In this document: positions 1-6,535 of the stretch, one piece after another
How the letters are laid out: each line of letters begins with the position of its first letter
Numbering within the stretch: position 1 is the first letter of the stretch
NCBI GenBank assembly: GCA_045653035.1
Contig: JAZOLO010000010.1
Coordinates: 1-46,068 of the forward strand
Reading direction: 5' to 3'
Source: RGIG6353 sp045653035
GTDB lineage: Bacteria; Bacillota; Clostridia; Oscillospirales; SIG627
Length of the DNA stretch: 46,068 nt
Notes under the pieces: generated by a model
Seen by the model: only the letters and a program-made list of their open reading frames with translations
Told to the model about the DNA's origin: nothing
The model's database searches: none
Program-made: the position numbers and the translations under genes

Positions 1-27
1 AACCTGATATATTTTGCAATTCAAAAT

Positions 28-1080
28 TTATTCTGATTTATTATTAAAAGAAGGCTCGCTTGAGCCTTCTTTTATCATATTCTCTATAAATATTCCATAC
101 CCTTCGGACTGGTTACGCATAAGGACGTGAGTTACAGCCCCAACTAGCTTTCCGTTCTGGACGATAGGTGAACCGCTCATTCCCTGAACGATACCACCTG
201 ACTTTTCAAGTGCCTTTTTGTCGGTGAGTCTGACAATAAAGTTTTTAGTGCCGGAATTTTTGTCTATTATTTTTACAATTTCCGCATCCAGTGGTGTGGC
301 ACTTGTGCCCTCAAGGGTAGTGTATACTGTGCAGCTTCCTGTGACGACCTCGTTTTTCGGCGCGGTCTTGATTTTATCGAGTGCTTCCCACTCTTTATCA
401 AATTTCCCAAAAACGCCTTTGTCGGTATTCTTCAAAAGCTTCCCTGACGGTTTTTCGTCAATAATTCCACGAAGCTCACCGGGAGTGTCCTCGGTGCCTC
501 GTGCAACGTCAATGATTTTTGCAAGGTGTACAGTTCCGCTTTTTAGCGGGAGTACTTCAGCGGTGTTTTTTTCACATATACCGTGACCGAGACCGCCGAA
601 GGAACACTTGTCGCTATCAACAAATGTAACCGTTCCGATTCCTGCGGTATCGTCTTTTATCACAAGACCGCTCTTGTATCCTTGCTTATCTTTTGTCATT
701 ACTGGAATAAGATTTTTTGTGAGCTTGACTGAGTTTCTTTTTATTTCGAGGGTGAGTCTTTTGCCGTTTGAACCTGAGATAATGTCGGATATTTCCCCTA
801 CAGTATCAACCCTTTTGCCGTTAACCGAAAGAATGGTATCGCCGGCTCTGATATCGGCATCCTTTGCCGGACTGACACGCCCGAGGGTACTGTCAAAGTC
901 CGATACCTCTGCAACGATAACTCCTTCGGTATCTATTTTAAGCCCGAAAGGAAATCCTCCGAGATATACCTCCTTGCCCAAAAAGCCGTCGGCACTGACA
1001 GACAGTGCAAAAACGGAAATAAGGACAAAAATAAGAGAAAACAGTCGCGTCAAGCTCGGCTTTTGCTTTGGTGTTAACAT
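28..1080 (-). CDS. spoIVB: SpoIVB peptidase (stage IV sporulation protein B)
   Basis: Serine peptidase of family S55. In known spore formers it is secreted from the forespore and triggers processing of pro-sigma-K in the mother cell. The protein has an N-terminal hydrophobic segment (about residues 9-30), a PDZ domain (about 50-125) and the S55 domain. The catalytic His lies in GLGHG (near residue 166) and the Ser in GMSGSP (near 302). I chose the ATG at 1080 because GGGGAG lies just upstream. An in-frame ATG at 1158 has no ribosome binding site and would add 26 residues before the signal anchor. GCATA at 1163-1167 (minus) could be part of a forespore sigma -35, which is weak evidence. spo0A, its usual neighbour, is 20 kb away here. 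Confidence 0.93.
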   Translation of the reverse strand: MLTPKQKPSLTRLFSLIFVLISVFALSVSADGFLGKEVYLGGFPFGLKIDTEGVIVAEVSDFDSTLGRVSPAKDADIRAGDTILSVNGKRVDTVGEISDIISGSNGKRLTLEIKRNSVKLTKNLIPVMTKDKQGYKSGLVIKDDTAGIGTVTFVDSDKCSFGGLGHGICEKNTAEVLPLKSGTVHLAKIIDVARGTEDTPGELRGIIDEKPSGKLLKNTDKGVFGKFDKEWEALDKIKTAPKNEVVTGSCTVYTTLEGTSATPLDAEIVKIIDKNSGTKNFIVRLTDKKALEKSGGIVQGMSGSPIVQNGKLVGAVTHVLMRNQSEGYGIFIENMIKEGSSEPSFNNKSE

Positions 1081-1322
1081 TTTAATTCTCCCCGAATCGA
1101 CTTCTCTCTTTGGACACTTTTTTGAAGTGCCCAAATATAATTTGTTCCCATTGAGCAATATATATGCGGTGCATTTTTTACCTATACAAGCTTTTGTGAA
1201 TTTACCTTGATATAAAGTATAAATTTATGGTAAATTTTGTAATATAAAAAAATTATACTGAATTTCTATTCTGCATTCTCCGCTTTAAATTCAAAAAATC
1301 TATAGTTTTTTGTCAAAACCCG

Positions 1323-1351
1323 TTGACAAAAACTCTCAAATACAATACAAT
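1323..1351 (+). promoter_or_regulatory. Sigma-A promoter of aspartokinase gene
   Basis: TTGACA (1323-1328), a 17-nt spacer, then TACAAT (1346-1351). The start codon is 37 nt further on. The short 5' UTR leaves no room for a lysine riboswitch or T-box. Confidence 0.7.
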
Positions 1352-1387
1352 ATAATGTAATAAAAAATTTTTAGAGGTTGTACTATA

Positions 1388-2704
1388 ATGGAACTTAAAG
1401 TAGTTAAATTCGGCGGTTCTTCACTTGCAGACGCAAGTCAATTTAAAAAAGTCAAGGATATTATCTTTGCAGACAATGCAAGACAGTTTGTCGTACCCTC
1501 AGCACCCGGTAAAAGGTTCAAGGATGACACCAAGGTTACCGACATGCTCTATCAGTGCTATGAAAAGGCAAGCCGAGGAGAGGAATTTGACACTCTCTTT
1601 GAAAATATCCGTGAAAGATACAATACTATTATCTCCGACCTTGGCGTTGATATTTCTCTTGAGGAGGATTTCTCTGCTATAAAATACGCTTTCAGCCATA
1701 AGTCAGGCAGAGACTACGCCGCAAGCAGAGGAGAGTACCTCAACGGTAAGATTCTTGCAAAATATATAGGATACGATTTCATTGATGCCGCAAACGTAAT
1801 TTACTTTAACGCAGACGGCACCTTTGACCCAGACCTTACAAACGATATCCTTTCCACAGTTCTAAAAAGCCATCCACGTGCCGTTATCCCGGGCTTCTAC
1901 GGTTCAATGCCCAACGATACTATAAAGACCTTCTCAAGAGGTGGCTCTGATATCACAGGCTCTATTGTTGCAAGAGCTGCAAATGCAACGCTCTACGAAA
2001 ACTGGACCGACGTTTCGGGCTTCCTTATGGCTGACCCCAGAATTATAAAGGACCCCAAGACAATCGAGTACATAACCTATCGTGAGCTTCGTGAGCTTTC
2101 ATACATGGGTGCAACCGTTCTTCACGAGGATGCAGTATTCCCCGTAAGAGTTGCAGGTATTCCCATCAATATCAAGAACACCAACGCTCCCGAGGACAAG
2201 GGTACAATGATTGTATCAGAAGCTCCCGAAAACGCAACTCCCACAAGAATTACAGGTATTGCAGGTAAGAAGAACTTCTCTGTTGTAAGAATAGAGAAGG
2301 ATATGATGAATCAGGAGCTTGGCTTCGGAAGAAGAGTGCTTGAAGCGTTTGAAAAGAACGGAATTTCCTTTGAGCATCTTCCTTCCGGAATTGACACCAT
2401 GAGCGTTGTAGTTGCAGACGCGGCACTTGTAGGAAAGCGTGACCAGCTTGTTCTTGATATCGCAAAGAGCGTAAACCCCGACCATATCGCTATCGAGGAA
2501 GGCTATGCCCTCATCGCTGTAGTCGGAAGAGGTATGATAAGAAGCAAGGGTACAGCTTCTCGTATCTTCTCAGCTCTTTATAAGAGCGGTATAAACGTAA
2601 GAATGATTGACCAGGGCTCAAGTGAGCTTAACATCATTATCGGTGTAGATAATGAGGCATTTGAGGATGCAATGAACGCTATCTACAACGCATTCCTTGA
2701 CTAA
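1388..2704 (+). CDS. lysC: Aspartate kinase
   Basis: Phosphorylates aspartate, the first step towards lysine, threonine, methionine and diaminopimelate. The N-terminus has the family signature VKFGGSSLADASQF. The amino-acid kinase domain spans about residues 1-290 and includes SRGGSDITGS and the TDVSGFLMADPR region. Two C-terminal ACT regulatory domains (about 300-438) follow, where feedback inhibition by lysine or threonine would act. At 438 residues it has the normal length for a monofunctional enzyme; no homoserine dehydrogenase domain is fused. GAGG lies nine bases upstream of the ATG. The gene is a single transcription unit with its own promoter and a strong terminator. Which amino acid inhibits it cannot be read from the sequence. 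Confidence 0.93.
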   Translation: MELKVVKFGGSSLADASQFKKVKDIIFADNARQFVVPSAPGKRFKDDTKVTDMLYQCYEKASRGEEFDTLFENIRERYNTIISDLGVDISLEEDFSAIKYAFSHKSGRDYAASRGEYLNGKILAKYIGYDFIDAANVIYFNADGTFDPDLTNDILSTVLKSHPRAVIPGFYGSMPNDTIKTFSRGGSDITGSIVARAANATLYENWTDVSGFLMADPRIIKDPKTIEYITYRELRELSYMGATVLHEDAVFPVRVAGIPINIKNTNAPEDKGTMIVSEAPENATPTRITGIAGKKNFSVVRIEKDMMNQELGFGRRVLEAFEKNGISFEHLPSGIDTMSVVVADAALVGKRDQLVLDIAKSVNPDHIAIEEGYALIAVVGRGMIRSKGTASRIFSALYKSGINVRMIDQGSSELNIIIGVDNEAFEDAMNAIYNAFLD

Positions 2705-2723
2705 ATCACATATATAAGGCTTT

Positions 2724-2761
2724 AACAGATTGTTTGTTTTATACAAACAATCTGTTTTTGA
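2724..2761 (+). terminator. Rho-independent terminator of aspartokinase gene
   Basis: A perfect 13-bp stem (AACAGATTGTTTG, 2724-2736, with 2744-2756) and a 7-nt loop, followed by a T run. Confidence 0.88.
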
Positions 2762-2790
2762 TTTTAACACTTTCAACAAATTTAGCGATT

Positions 2791-2845
2791 TAGCACTTTA
2801 ACTTGCTAAAGTGCTATTGCATTGAAGTAAAAGCTGTGCTATACT
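2791..2845 (+). promoter_or_regulatory. Promoter of ABC transporter operon with abutting dyad
   Basis: Sigma-A-type promoter TTGCAT (2817-2822), a 17-nt spacer, TATACT (2840-2845). A perfect 10-bp inverted repeat (TAGCACTTTA, 2791-2800, with 2807-2816, loop ACTTGC) ends at the base before the -35. It has no T tract, so an operator is more likely than a terminator. No regulator gene lies next to it. Confidence 0.68.
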
Positions 2846-2883
2846 TGTCACGACAAATAAAAGAAAGATGAGGAAAAAACAAA

Positions 2884-3720
2884 ATGAAAAAGATTTTAGC
2901 TCTTATACTTGTTGCCCTTATGGCAGTATTCACACTCGTTGCTTGTAAAGAAGAAGCACCCGACGAAGTAGTTGACGAAAACGGCGAGGTTGTAGAAACT
3001 CTCACTTGTGGTGTTACGATTTTTGAAAACATGAACGAACAGAACGAGGACGGAACGTGGACAGGCTTTGAAACCGAGTTTGCTGAAGCAGTAGCTGAAC
3101 TCATCGGTATGAAGGCAGAATTTCAGATTATTGATTGGCAGCAGAAGTACAACGAACTAAATTCAGGTGCTATTGACTGTATCTGGAATGGCTATACAGC
3201 TAACTCCTCCGATAAGATAAACGGAATTGACGTTAAGAGAAGCGACCTTGTTGATTTCTCATACGGTTACATGCTCAACCAGCAGTGTATCGTAGTTAAG
3301 GCAGAGAGACTTGCAGAAATCACCTCCGAAGCAGACCTTGCAGGTAAGACTGCTTGTGTTGAAGGCGGAAGTGCAGGTGCGGCTTATGCTGAAACAGTTA
3401 CAGACGCAGACAAGATTTTCTCAACAACAGCACAGATAAATGCATTCACAGAGGTTAAGTCAGGAGCAAGTGACTTCGCAGTAGTTGACATCATTCTTGC
3501 ACAGAACATCTGTGGACAGGGTGACTACGCTGACCTTGCAATTGTAGAAGCTATCGAGCTTGACTCTGAAATTTATGCCATAGGCTTCAAGAAGGGAAGC
3601 GACCTTACCGCAAAGGTAAACACCGCTATCAAGACTCTTGAAGAGAACGGCACACTTCTCGCACTCGCTCAGAAGTACGGCTTTGAAAACGTACTCAAGG
3701 TTACTGAAACCATCGAATAA
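2884..3720 (+). CDS. Amino-acid ABC transporter substrate-binding lipoprotein
   Basis: Extracellular binding protein of a polar amino-acid ABC importer (solute-binding family 3). The signal peptide starts MKKILALILVALM and ends in lipobox LVAC, with the lipidated Cys at residue 21. An acidic linker follows. The binding-domain motif GFETEFAEAVAELIGMKAEF (about residues 58-77) and DFAVVDIILA are typical of this family. It is the first gene of a three-gene operon, followed by permease and ATPase. The ribosome binding site is GATGAGG. Ligand specificity (cystine, glutamine, arginine and so on) cannot be judged from sequence alone. Confidence 0.92.
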   Translation: MKKILALILVALMAVFTLVACKEEAPDEVVDENGEVVETLTCGVTIFENMNEQNEDGTWTGFETEFAEAVAELIGMKAEFQIIDWQQKYNELNSGAIDCIWNGYTANSSDKINGIDVKRSDLVDFSYGYMLNQQCIVVKAERLAEITSEADLAGKTACVEGGSAGAAYAETVTDADKIFSTTAQINAFTEVKSGASDFAVVDIILAQNICGQGDYADLAIVEAIELDSEIYAIGFKKGSDLTAKVNTAIKTLEENGTLLALAQKYGFENVLKVTETIE

Positions 3721-3744
3721 GAAATCAAGTTAAAGGAATAAATA

Positions 3745-4389
3745 ATGGATTTTTGGAGAGTTACTTTAAGTCTTATTGACGGACTTGAGCTCACCTGCCT
3801 GATATTTGCGCTAACACTCGTGTTAGCGCTTCCTTTAGGTTTGGTGATAGCCTTCGGCTCAATGTCAAAGTTTAAGCCGCTGGCGTATTTTGTAAAGACG
3901 TTTGTCTGGATAATAAGAGGCGTTCCCCTTATGCTTCAGGTAATAATATTCTTCTACGTACCCGGCTTTATTTTAGGACAGCCCCTTCTTTCAAGATTTT
4001 CTTCGGTAATTGCGGCATTCGTTATAAACTACGCCTGCTACTTTTCCGAGATATACCGTGGCGGAATTGAGAGTATATCCCGCGGTCAGTACGAGGCGGG
4101 ACAGGTGCTTGGCATGACAAAGACCCAGATTTTCTTCAAGGTCATTCTCATGCAGGTTGTAAAGCGTATTCTTCCCCCTATGTCAAACGAGGTAATTACC
4201 CTTGTTAAGGATACCGCCCTTGCACGAGTTATCATGATAGTAGAGCTTATACAGGCGGCACAGAACTTTGCGGCATACGGTCTTATGTGGCCTCTTTTCT
4301 ATACCGCAGTGTTCTATCTTGCCTTTGTAGGTATTCTTACACTCCTCTTCGGCTTTTTTGAAAGAAAGCTGAACTACTACAGGGTTTAG
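3745..4389 (+). CDS. Amino-acid ABC transporter permease
   Basis: Inner-membrane permease of the HisM/GlnP type. It has about five hydrophobic segments, and the EAA-loop region is seen as GQYEAGQVLGMTKTQIFFKV (about residues 114-133), the contact site for the ATPase. At 214 residues it has the normal length for this family. It follows the binding protein after 24 nt and precedes the ATPase by 10 nt. AAAGGAATAAATA provides the ribosome binding site. With one permease gene present, a homodimer is the likely arrangement. Confidence 0.92.
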   Translation: MDFWRVTLSLIDGLELTCLIFALTLVLALPLGLVIAFGSMSKFKPLAYFVKTFVWIIRGVPLMLQVIIFFYVPGFILGQPLLSRFSSVIAAFVINYACYFSEIYRGGIESISRGQYEAGQVLGMTKTQIFFKVILMQVVKRILPPMSNEVITLVKDTALARVIMIVELIQAAQNFAAYGLMWPLFYTAVFYLAFVGILTLLFGFFERKLNYYRV

Positions 4390-4399
4390 GAGGGTAATC

Positions 4400-5176
4400 A
4401 TGGCATTTTTAACAGTAAAAAACATAACTAAAAAATTCGGCAAAACAAGCGTATTGAAGGGTGTTGACTTTTCTCTTGAAAAGGGACAGGTACTCTCTAT
4501 TATAGGCTCATCGGGAAGCGGAAAGACAACTCTTCTCCGTTGCCTTAATTTCCTTGAAACTGCCGACGGCGGTGAAATCGCACTTGACGGAGAGAGCCTT
4601 TTCAACAAGACTCTTGACAAGGTGAGCGATGCCGAGATAAGACTCAGACGTCTTCACTTCGGACTTGTTTTTCAGTCCTTTAATCTCTTTCCACAGTATA
4701 CCGCACTGAAAAACGTAACACTTGCCTCCGAGCTTAAAGTACCGAGAAATCTTGGCAAAACGGCAAGACGTGAGGAGCTGCGAAAGATTGAGGAAAGAGG
4801 TCGTGAGCTTCTTTGTACCGTAGGACTTGCCGACAAGATGGAGCAGTACCCTTGTCAGCTCTCGGGCGGTCAGTGTCAGCGTGTAGCAATAGCACGTGCC
4901 CTTGCTCTTGAACCTGATATTCTTTGCTTTGACGAGCCCACCTCCGCCCTTGACCCCGAGCTTACGGGGGAGGTGCTCCGCGTTATAAAGGAGCTTAAAA
5001 ACTCCGACAGAACGATGATAATCGTTACTCACGAAATGGAGTTTGCAAAGAAGGTTTCCGATAAGGTTATCTTCATGTCAAACGGCATTGTTGAGGAGGA
5101 GGGCACTCCCGAGGAGATTTTTGACAATCCTCAAAGTGCAAGGCTTCGTGAATTCCTCGCAAAGCCAAGCTTTTAA
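4400..5176 (+). CDS. Amino-acid ABC transporter ATP-binding protein
   Basis: ATPase of the polar amino-acid importer. Walker A is GSSGSGKTT (residues 36-44). The Q-loop is in VFQSFNLFP, the signature is LSGGQCQRVA (near 154), Walker B is LCFDEP (near 174), and the H-loop His is in VTHE (near 209). Length is 258 residues, against about 240-250 usual for GlnQ-like proteins. The extra residues form a charged insert, RNLGKTARREELRKIEERGR, before the signature. AGGAGGG precedes the ATG. The stop codon lies inside the left arm of the first copy of a dispersed repeat. Confidence 0.93.
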   Translation: MAFLTVKNITKKFGKTSVLKGVDFSLEKGQVLSIIGSSGSGKTTLLRCLNFLETADGGEIALDGESLFNKTLDKVSDAEIRLRRLHFGLVFQSFNLFPQYTALKNVTLASELKVPRNLGKTARREELRKIEERGRELLCTVGLADKMEQYPCQLSGGQCQRVAIARALALEPDILCFDEPTSALDPELTGEVLRVIKELKNSDRTMIIVTHEMEFAKKVSDKVIFMSNGIVEEEGTPEEIFDNPQSARLREFLAKPSF

Positions 5177-5178
5177 GG

Positions 5179-5200
5179 CTAGATATTTTGGTTAAAAGCG
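5179..5200 (+). repeat. Dispersed 22-bp repeat, copy 1
   Basis: The core begins CTAGATATTTTGG and ends TTAAAAGCG. It is identical to copy 2 over 22 bp. With the preceding GCTTTTAA it can form a hairpin (GCTTTTAA / TTAAAAGC) that overlaps the stop codon of the ABC ATPase gene. Confidence 0.8.
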
Positions 5201-5210
5201 GAAACTTTGT

Positions 5211-5341
5211 AAATTAGAAATGTTAAATGAGAAATGAGAAATTGTGGATAATTTCCCGTAGGGAAATTTACAATTTGTTTGTAATTTTGCTTTCAGCAAA
5301 ATTTACCTAAATTTCTAATTTCTAACTTCTAATTTCTAATT
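5211..5341. repeat. MITE-like palindromic element
   Basis: About 130 bp bounded by imperfect inverted arms built from TTAGAAAT/ATTTCTAA-type units (left 5211-5243, right 5309-5341). Inside are two perfect hairpins: ATTTCCC/GGGAAAT (5251-5267) and AATTTTGCT/AGCAAAATT (5283-5303). Copies 1 and 2 of the 22-bp repeat lie on either side. There is no coding capacity. The form fits a miniature inverted-repeat element, but no target-site duplication was established. Confidence 0.55.
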
Positions 5342-5366
5342 CCTCAAAATCTCGTCGCTTTTATGC

Positions 5367-5388
5367 CTAGATATTTTGGTTAAAAGCG
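5367..5388 (+). repeat. Dispersed 22-bp repeat, copy 2
   Basis: Identical 22-bp core to copy 1. Its flanks TCGCTTTTA and TAAAAGCGA form a 9-bp stem around the central CTAGATATTTTGG. The bases that follow (AAAATGAAA) are shared with copy 3, which extends that match to about 31 bp. Confidence 0.8.
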
Positions 5389-5416
5389 AAAATGAAATAG
5401 TTTTATAATCCCAAGC

Positions 5417-5449
5417 AAAACACAGTCTTTAATATAGGCTGTGTTTTTT
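5417..5449 (+). terminator. Probable terminator downstream of ABC operon
   Basis: Stem AAAACACAG (5417-5425) with CTGTGTTTT (5439-5447), followed by more T residues. It is 240 nt past the ATPase stop, with the repeat patch in between. Confidence 0.6.
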
Positions 5450-5541
5450 CTTTATCTTTTTCAGGGGATAAATTTTTCAGTAAAGTAAAGTCCGGTCCTG
5501 TTATACACGCGCGTATATCTGACTCACTTACTATGACTCTT

Positions 5542-5565
5542 TTAGTATTACTATTAGTATTATTA
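5542..5565 (+). repeat. Two tandem 12-bp units, iteron-like
   Basis: TTAGTATTACTA followed directly by TTAGTATTATTA (11 of 12 identical), in a very AT-rich stretch (5520-5685) downstream of the RepA_N-domain gene. Two units are few for a true origin, so iteron function is only a possibility. Confidence 0.4.
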
Positions 5566-5685
5566 GGCTTAAAAAATTTAATAACTAAAAAAAGTTTTTT
5601 AATAAGGGTAATAAAAAATTTAAGTAGCGGGTTAAAATATTTAAATTTGATTTTAAAATAATTTAAGCGGTTGTGGAAAACTTTC

Positions 5686-6033
5686 CTAGTCGATATATAC
5701 GAGAACGTATATTCTGTCGGGGCCGCCTTTTTTGCCTTTCTTCTTTTCGATAAGACCTATCTCCTCAAGCTCACGGAATAGCTTTACTGCCGTTGGAATA
5801 GAACAGCACAAAAATTCACAGGCTTCGCTTAAGGTGTATTTTATGAATACTCTGTTGTTCTTATCTCTCCATCCGTTTCTTGCAGAAAGTGCCGACCTGT
5901 CGAGGAGGGCTGAATAAAGCATTTTAGCTTTAAACGACATCTCTGCAAACTCATCATGCTCGAATAGAAATTTCGGCACCTTCAAAAATTCATACTCCCA
6001 TAAATTGCTGTAATAAAGTTTAAGTGTTTCCAT
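5686..6033 (-). CDS. Orphan RepA_N-domain protein (replication initiator A N-terminal domain)
   Basis: A 115-residue protein that is almost entirely a RepA_N domain, the winged-helix domain of replication initiators on Gram-positive plasmids and conjugative elements. Typical features are the stretch FLKVPKFLFEHDEFAEMS, then AKMLYSALLDR, a short Arg/Asn-rich turn, and a second helix-turn-helix region (LSEACEFLCCSIPTAVKLFR). Full-length RepA proteins are about 250-350 residues, so the C-terminal part is absent. The start at 6033 has AAGGAG upstream; an in-frame ATG at 6102 has no such signal. No relaxase, integrase or partition gene is near. It may be a domesticated regulator or the remnant of a lost element. 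Confidence 0.72.
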   Translation of the reverse strand: METLKLYYSNLWEYEFLKVPKFLFEHDEFAEMSFKAKMLYSALLDRSALSARNGWRDKNNRVFIKYTLSEACEFLCCSIPTAVKLFRELEEIGLIEKKKGKKGGPDRIYVLVYID

Positions 6034-6067
6034 TGTAAATTCTCCTTGTTTTTTATTTTCTGATACC

Positions 6068-6113
6068 ATTATATACTGACATGGACTGCCATACAATGAC
6101 ATGTATATGACAA
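6068..6113 (-). promoter_or_regulatory. Promoter of RepA_N gene with TGACAT repeats
   Basis: On the minus strand, TTGTAT (6091-6096), 17 nt, TATAAT (6068-6073). On the plus strand, TGACAT occurs at 6077-6082 and 6097-6102 and TGACAA at 6108-6113, spaced 20 and 11 bp (about two turns and one turn). They cover the spacer and flank the -35, as expected for an operator, perhaps of the RepA_N protein itself. Confidence 0.55.
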
Positions 6114-6139
6114 CTTTTATTTCTTCGTCTTTTTAGAAG

Positions 6140-6161
6140 CTAGATATTTTGGTTAAAACCG
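6140..6161 (+). repeat. Dispersed 22-bp repeat, copy 3
   Basis: Matches copies 1 and 2 at 21 of 22 positions (AACCG in place of AAGCG). It shares the trailing AAAATGAAA with copy 2. Copies 2 and 3 are direct repeats on either side of the RepA_N gene. Confidence 0.75.
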
Positions 6162-6420
6162 AAAATGAAAATTTTCAGTTTTAATACAAATCGAGATTTA
6201 ACAATATAGTGCCAACAAAACAAAATCCAGTTACAATCCTTTTAATGTAGAAAGTCGAAAACGACTTTCTTCCTTTTTATCCAAATTTCATTTTGTTCGT
6301 CCCTTCCTTGCACTGCTGTACAGAGTACAGCTACGGCTTCGGAATGAACGATTTTTCCTCAAAATCTCTGTGCTTTGATAATATTTTGTTTTTTTGAGAG
6401 AGAACTTTTATAATTAAAAT
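6162..6420. other. Intergenic region with further repeat debris and hairpins
   Basis: No gene is seen here. It holds a 9-bp hairpin AGAAAGTCG/CGACTTTCT with an AAAA loop and T-rich 3' flank (6249-6278, terminator-like on plus), and a 7-bp dyad GCTGTAC-aga-GTACAGC (near 6314-6331). A degenerate relative of the copy 2 flank starts CCTCAAAATCTC (6357-6368; the same 12 bases are at 5342-5353) and continues into ATATTTTG. Confidence 0.5.
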
Positions 6421-6445
6421 CATATTATAGTTTTCGTGGGGGTAT

Positions 6446-6507
6446 AAGGGGGAGTGCTTTAATAAAAAGCATTCCCCCTTGAAATATTATCGATATTGTT
6501 GTATAAT
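6446..6507 (+). promoter_or_regulatory. Promoter of FAD protein gene with 15-bp dyad at the -35
   Basis: TTGAAA (6479-6484), 17 nt, TATAAT (6502-6507) is a good sigma-A promoter. A 15-bp inverted repeat with one G-T pair (arms 6446-6460 and 6466-6480, loop AATAA, GC core GGGGG/CCCCC) ends on the first bases of the -35. It lacks a T run on either strand. A repressor site or a transcription barrier are both possible. Confidence 0.65.
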
Positions 6508-6535
6508 TCTTTAGAGACAAAAAGGGGGGATAAGC

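Noticed and set aside
1211..1387. Possible lysine riboswitch or T-box before aspartokinase
   Set aside because: The promoter lies only 37 nt before the start codon, so the transcript has no room for either element.
1499..2485. Long open frames antisense to aspartokinase
   Set aside because: They have no ribosome binding sites, resemble no protein family, and lie opposite a fully conserved gene.
5542..5565. Short tandem repeats as a CRISPR array
   Set aside because: Only two 12-bp units without spacers are present, and no cas gene is in the window.
5177..6535. An active plasmid, ICE or integrated element around the RepA_N gene
   Set aside because: No relaxase, integrase, partition or conjugation gene is present, and the initiator lacks its C-terminal part. 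Only a remnant or domesticated gene is supported.
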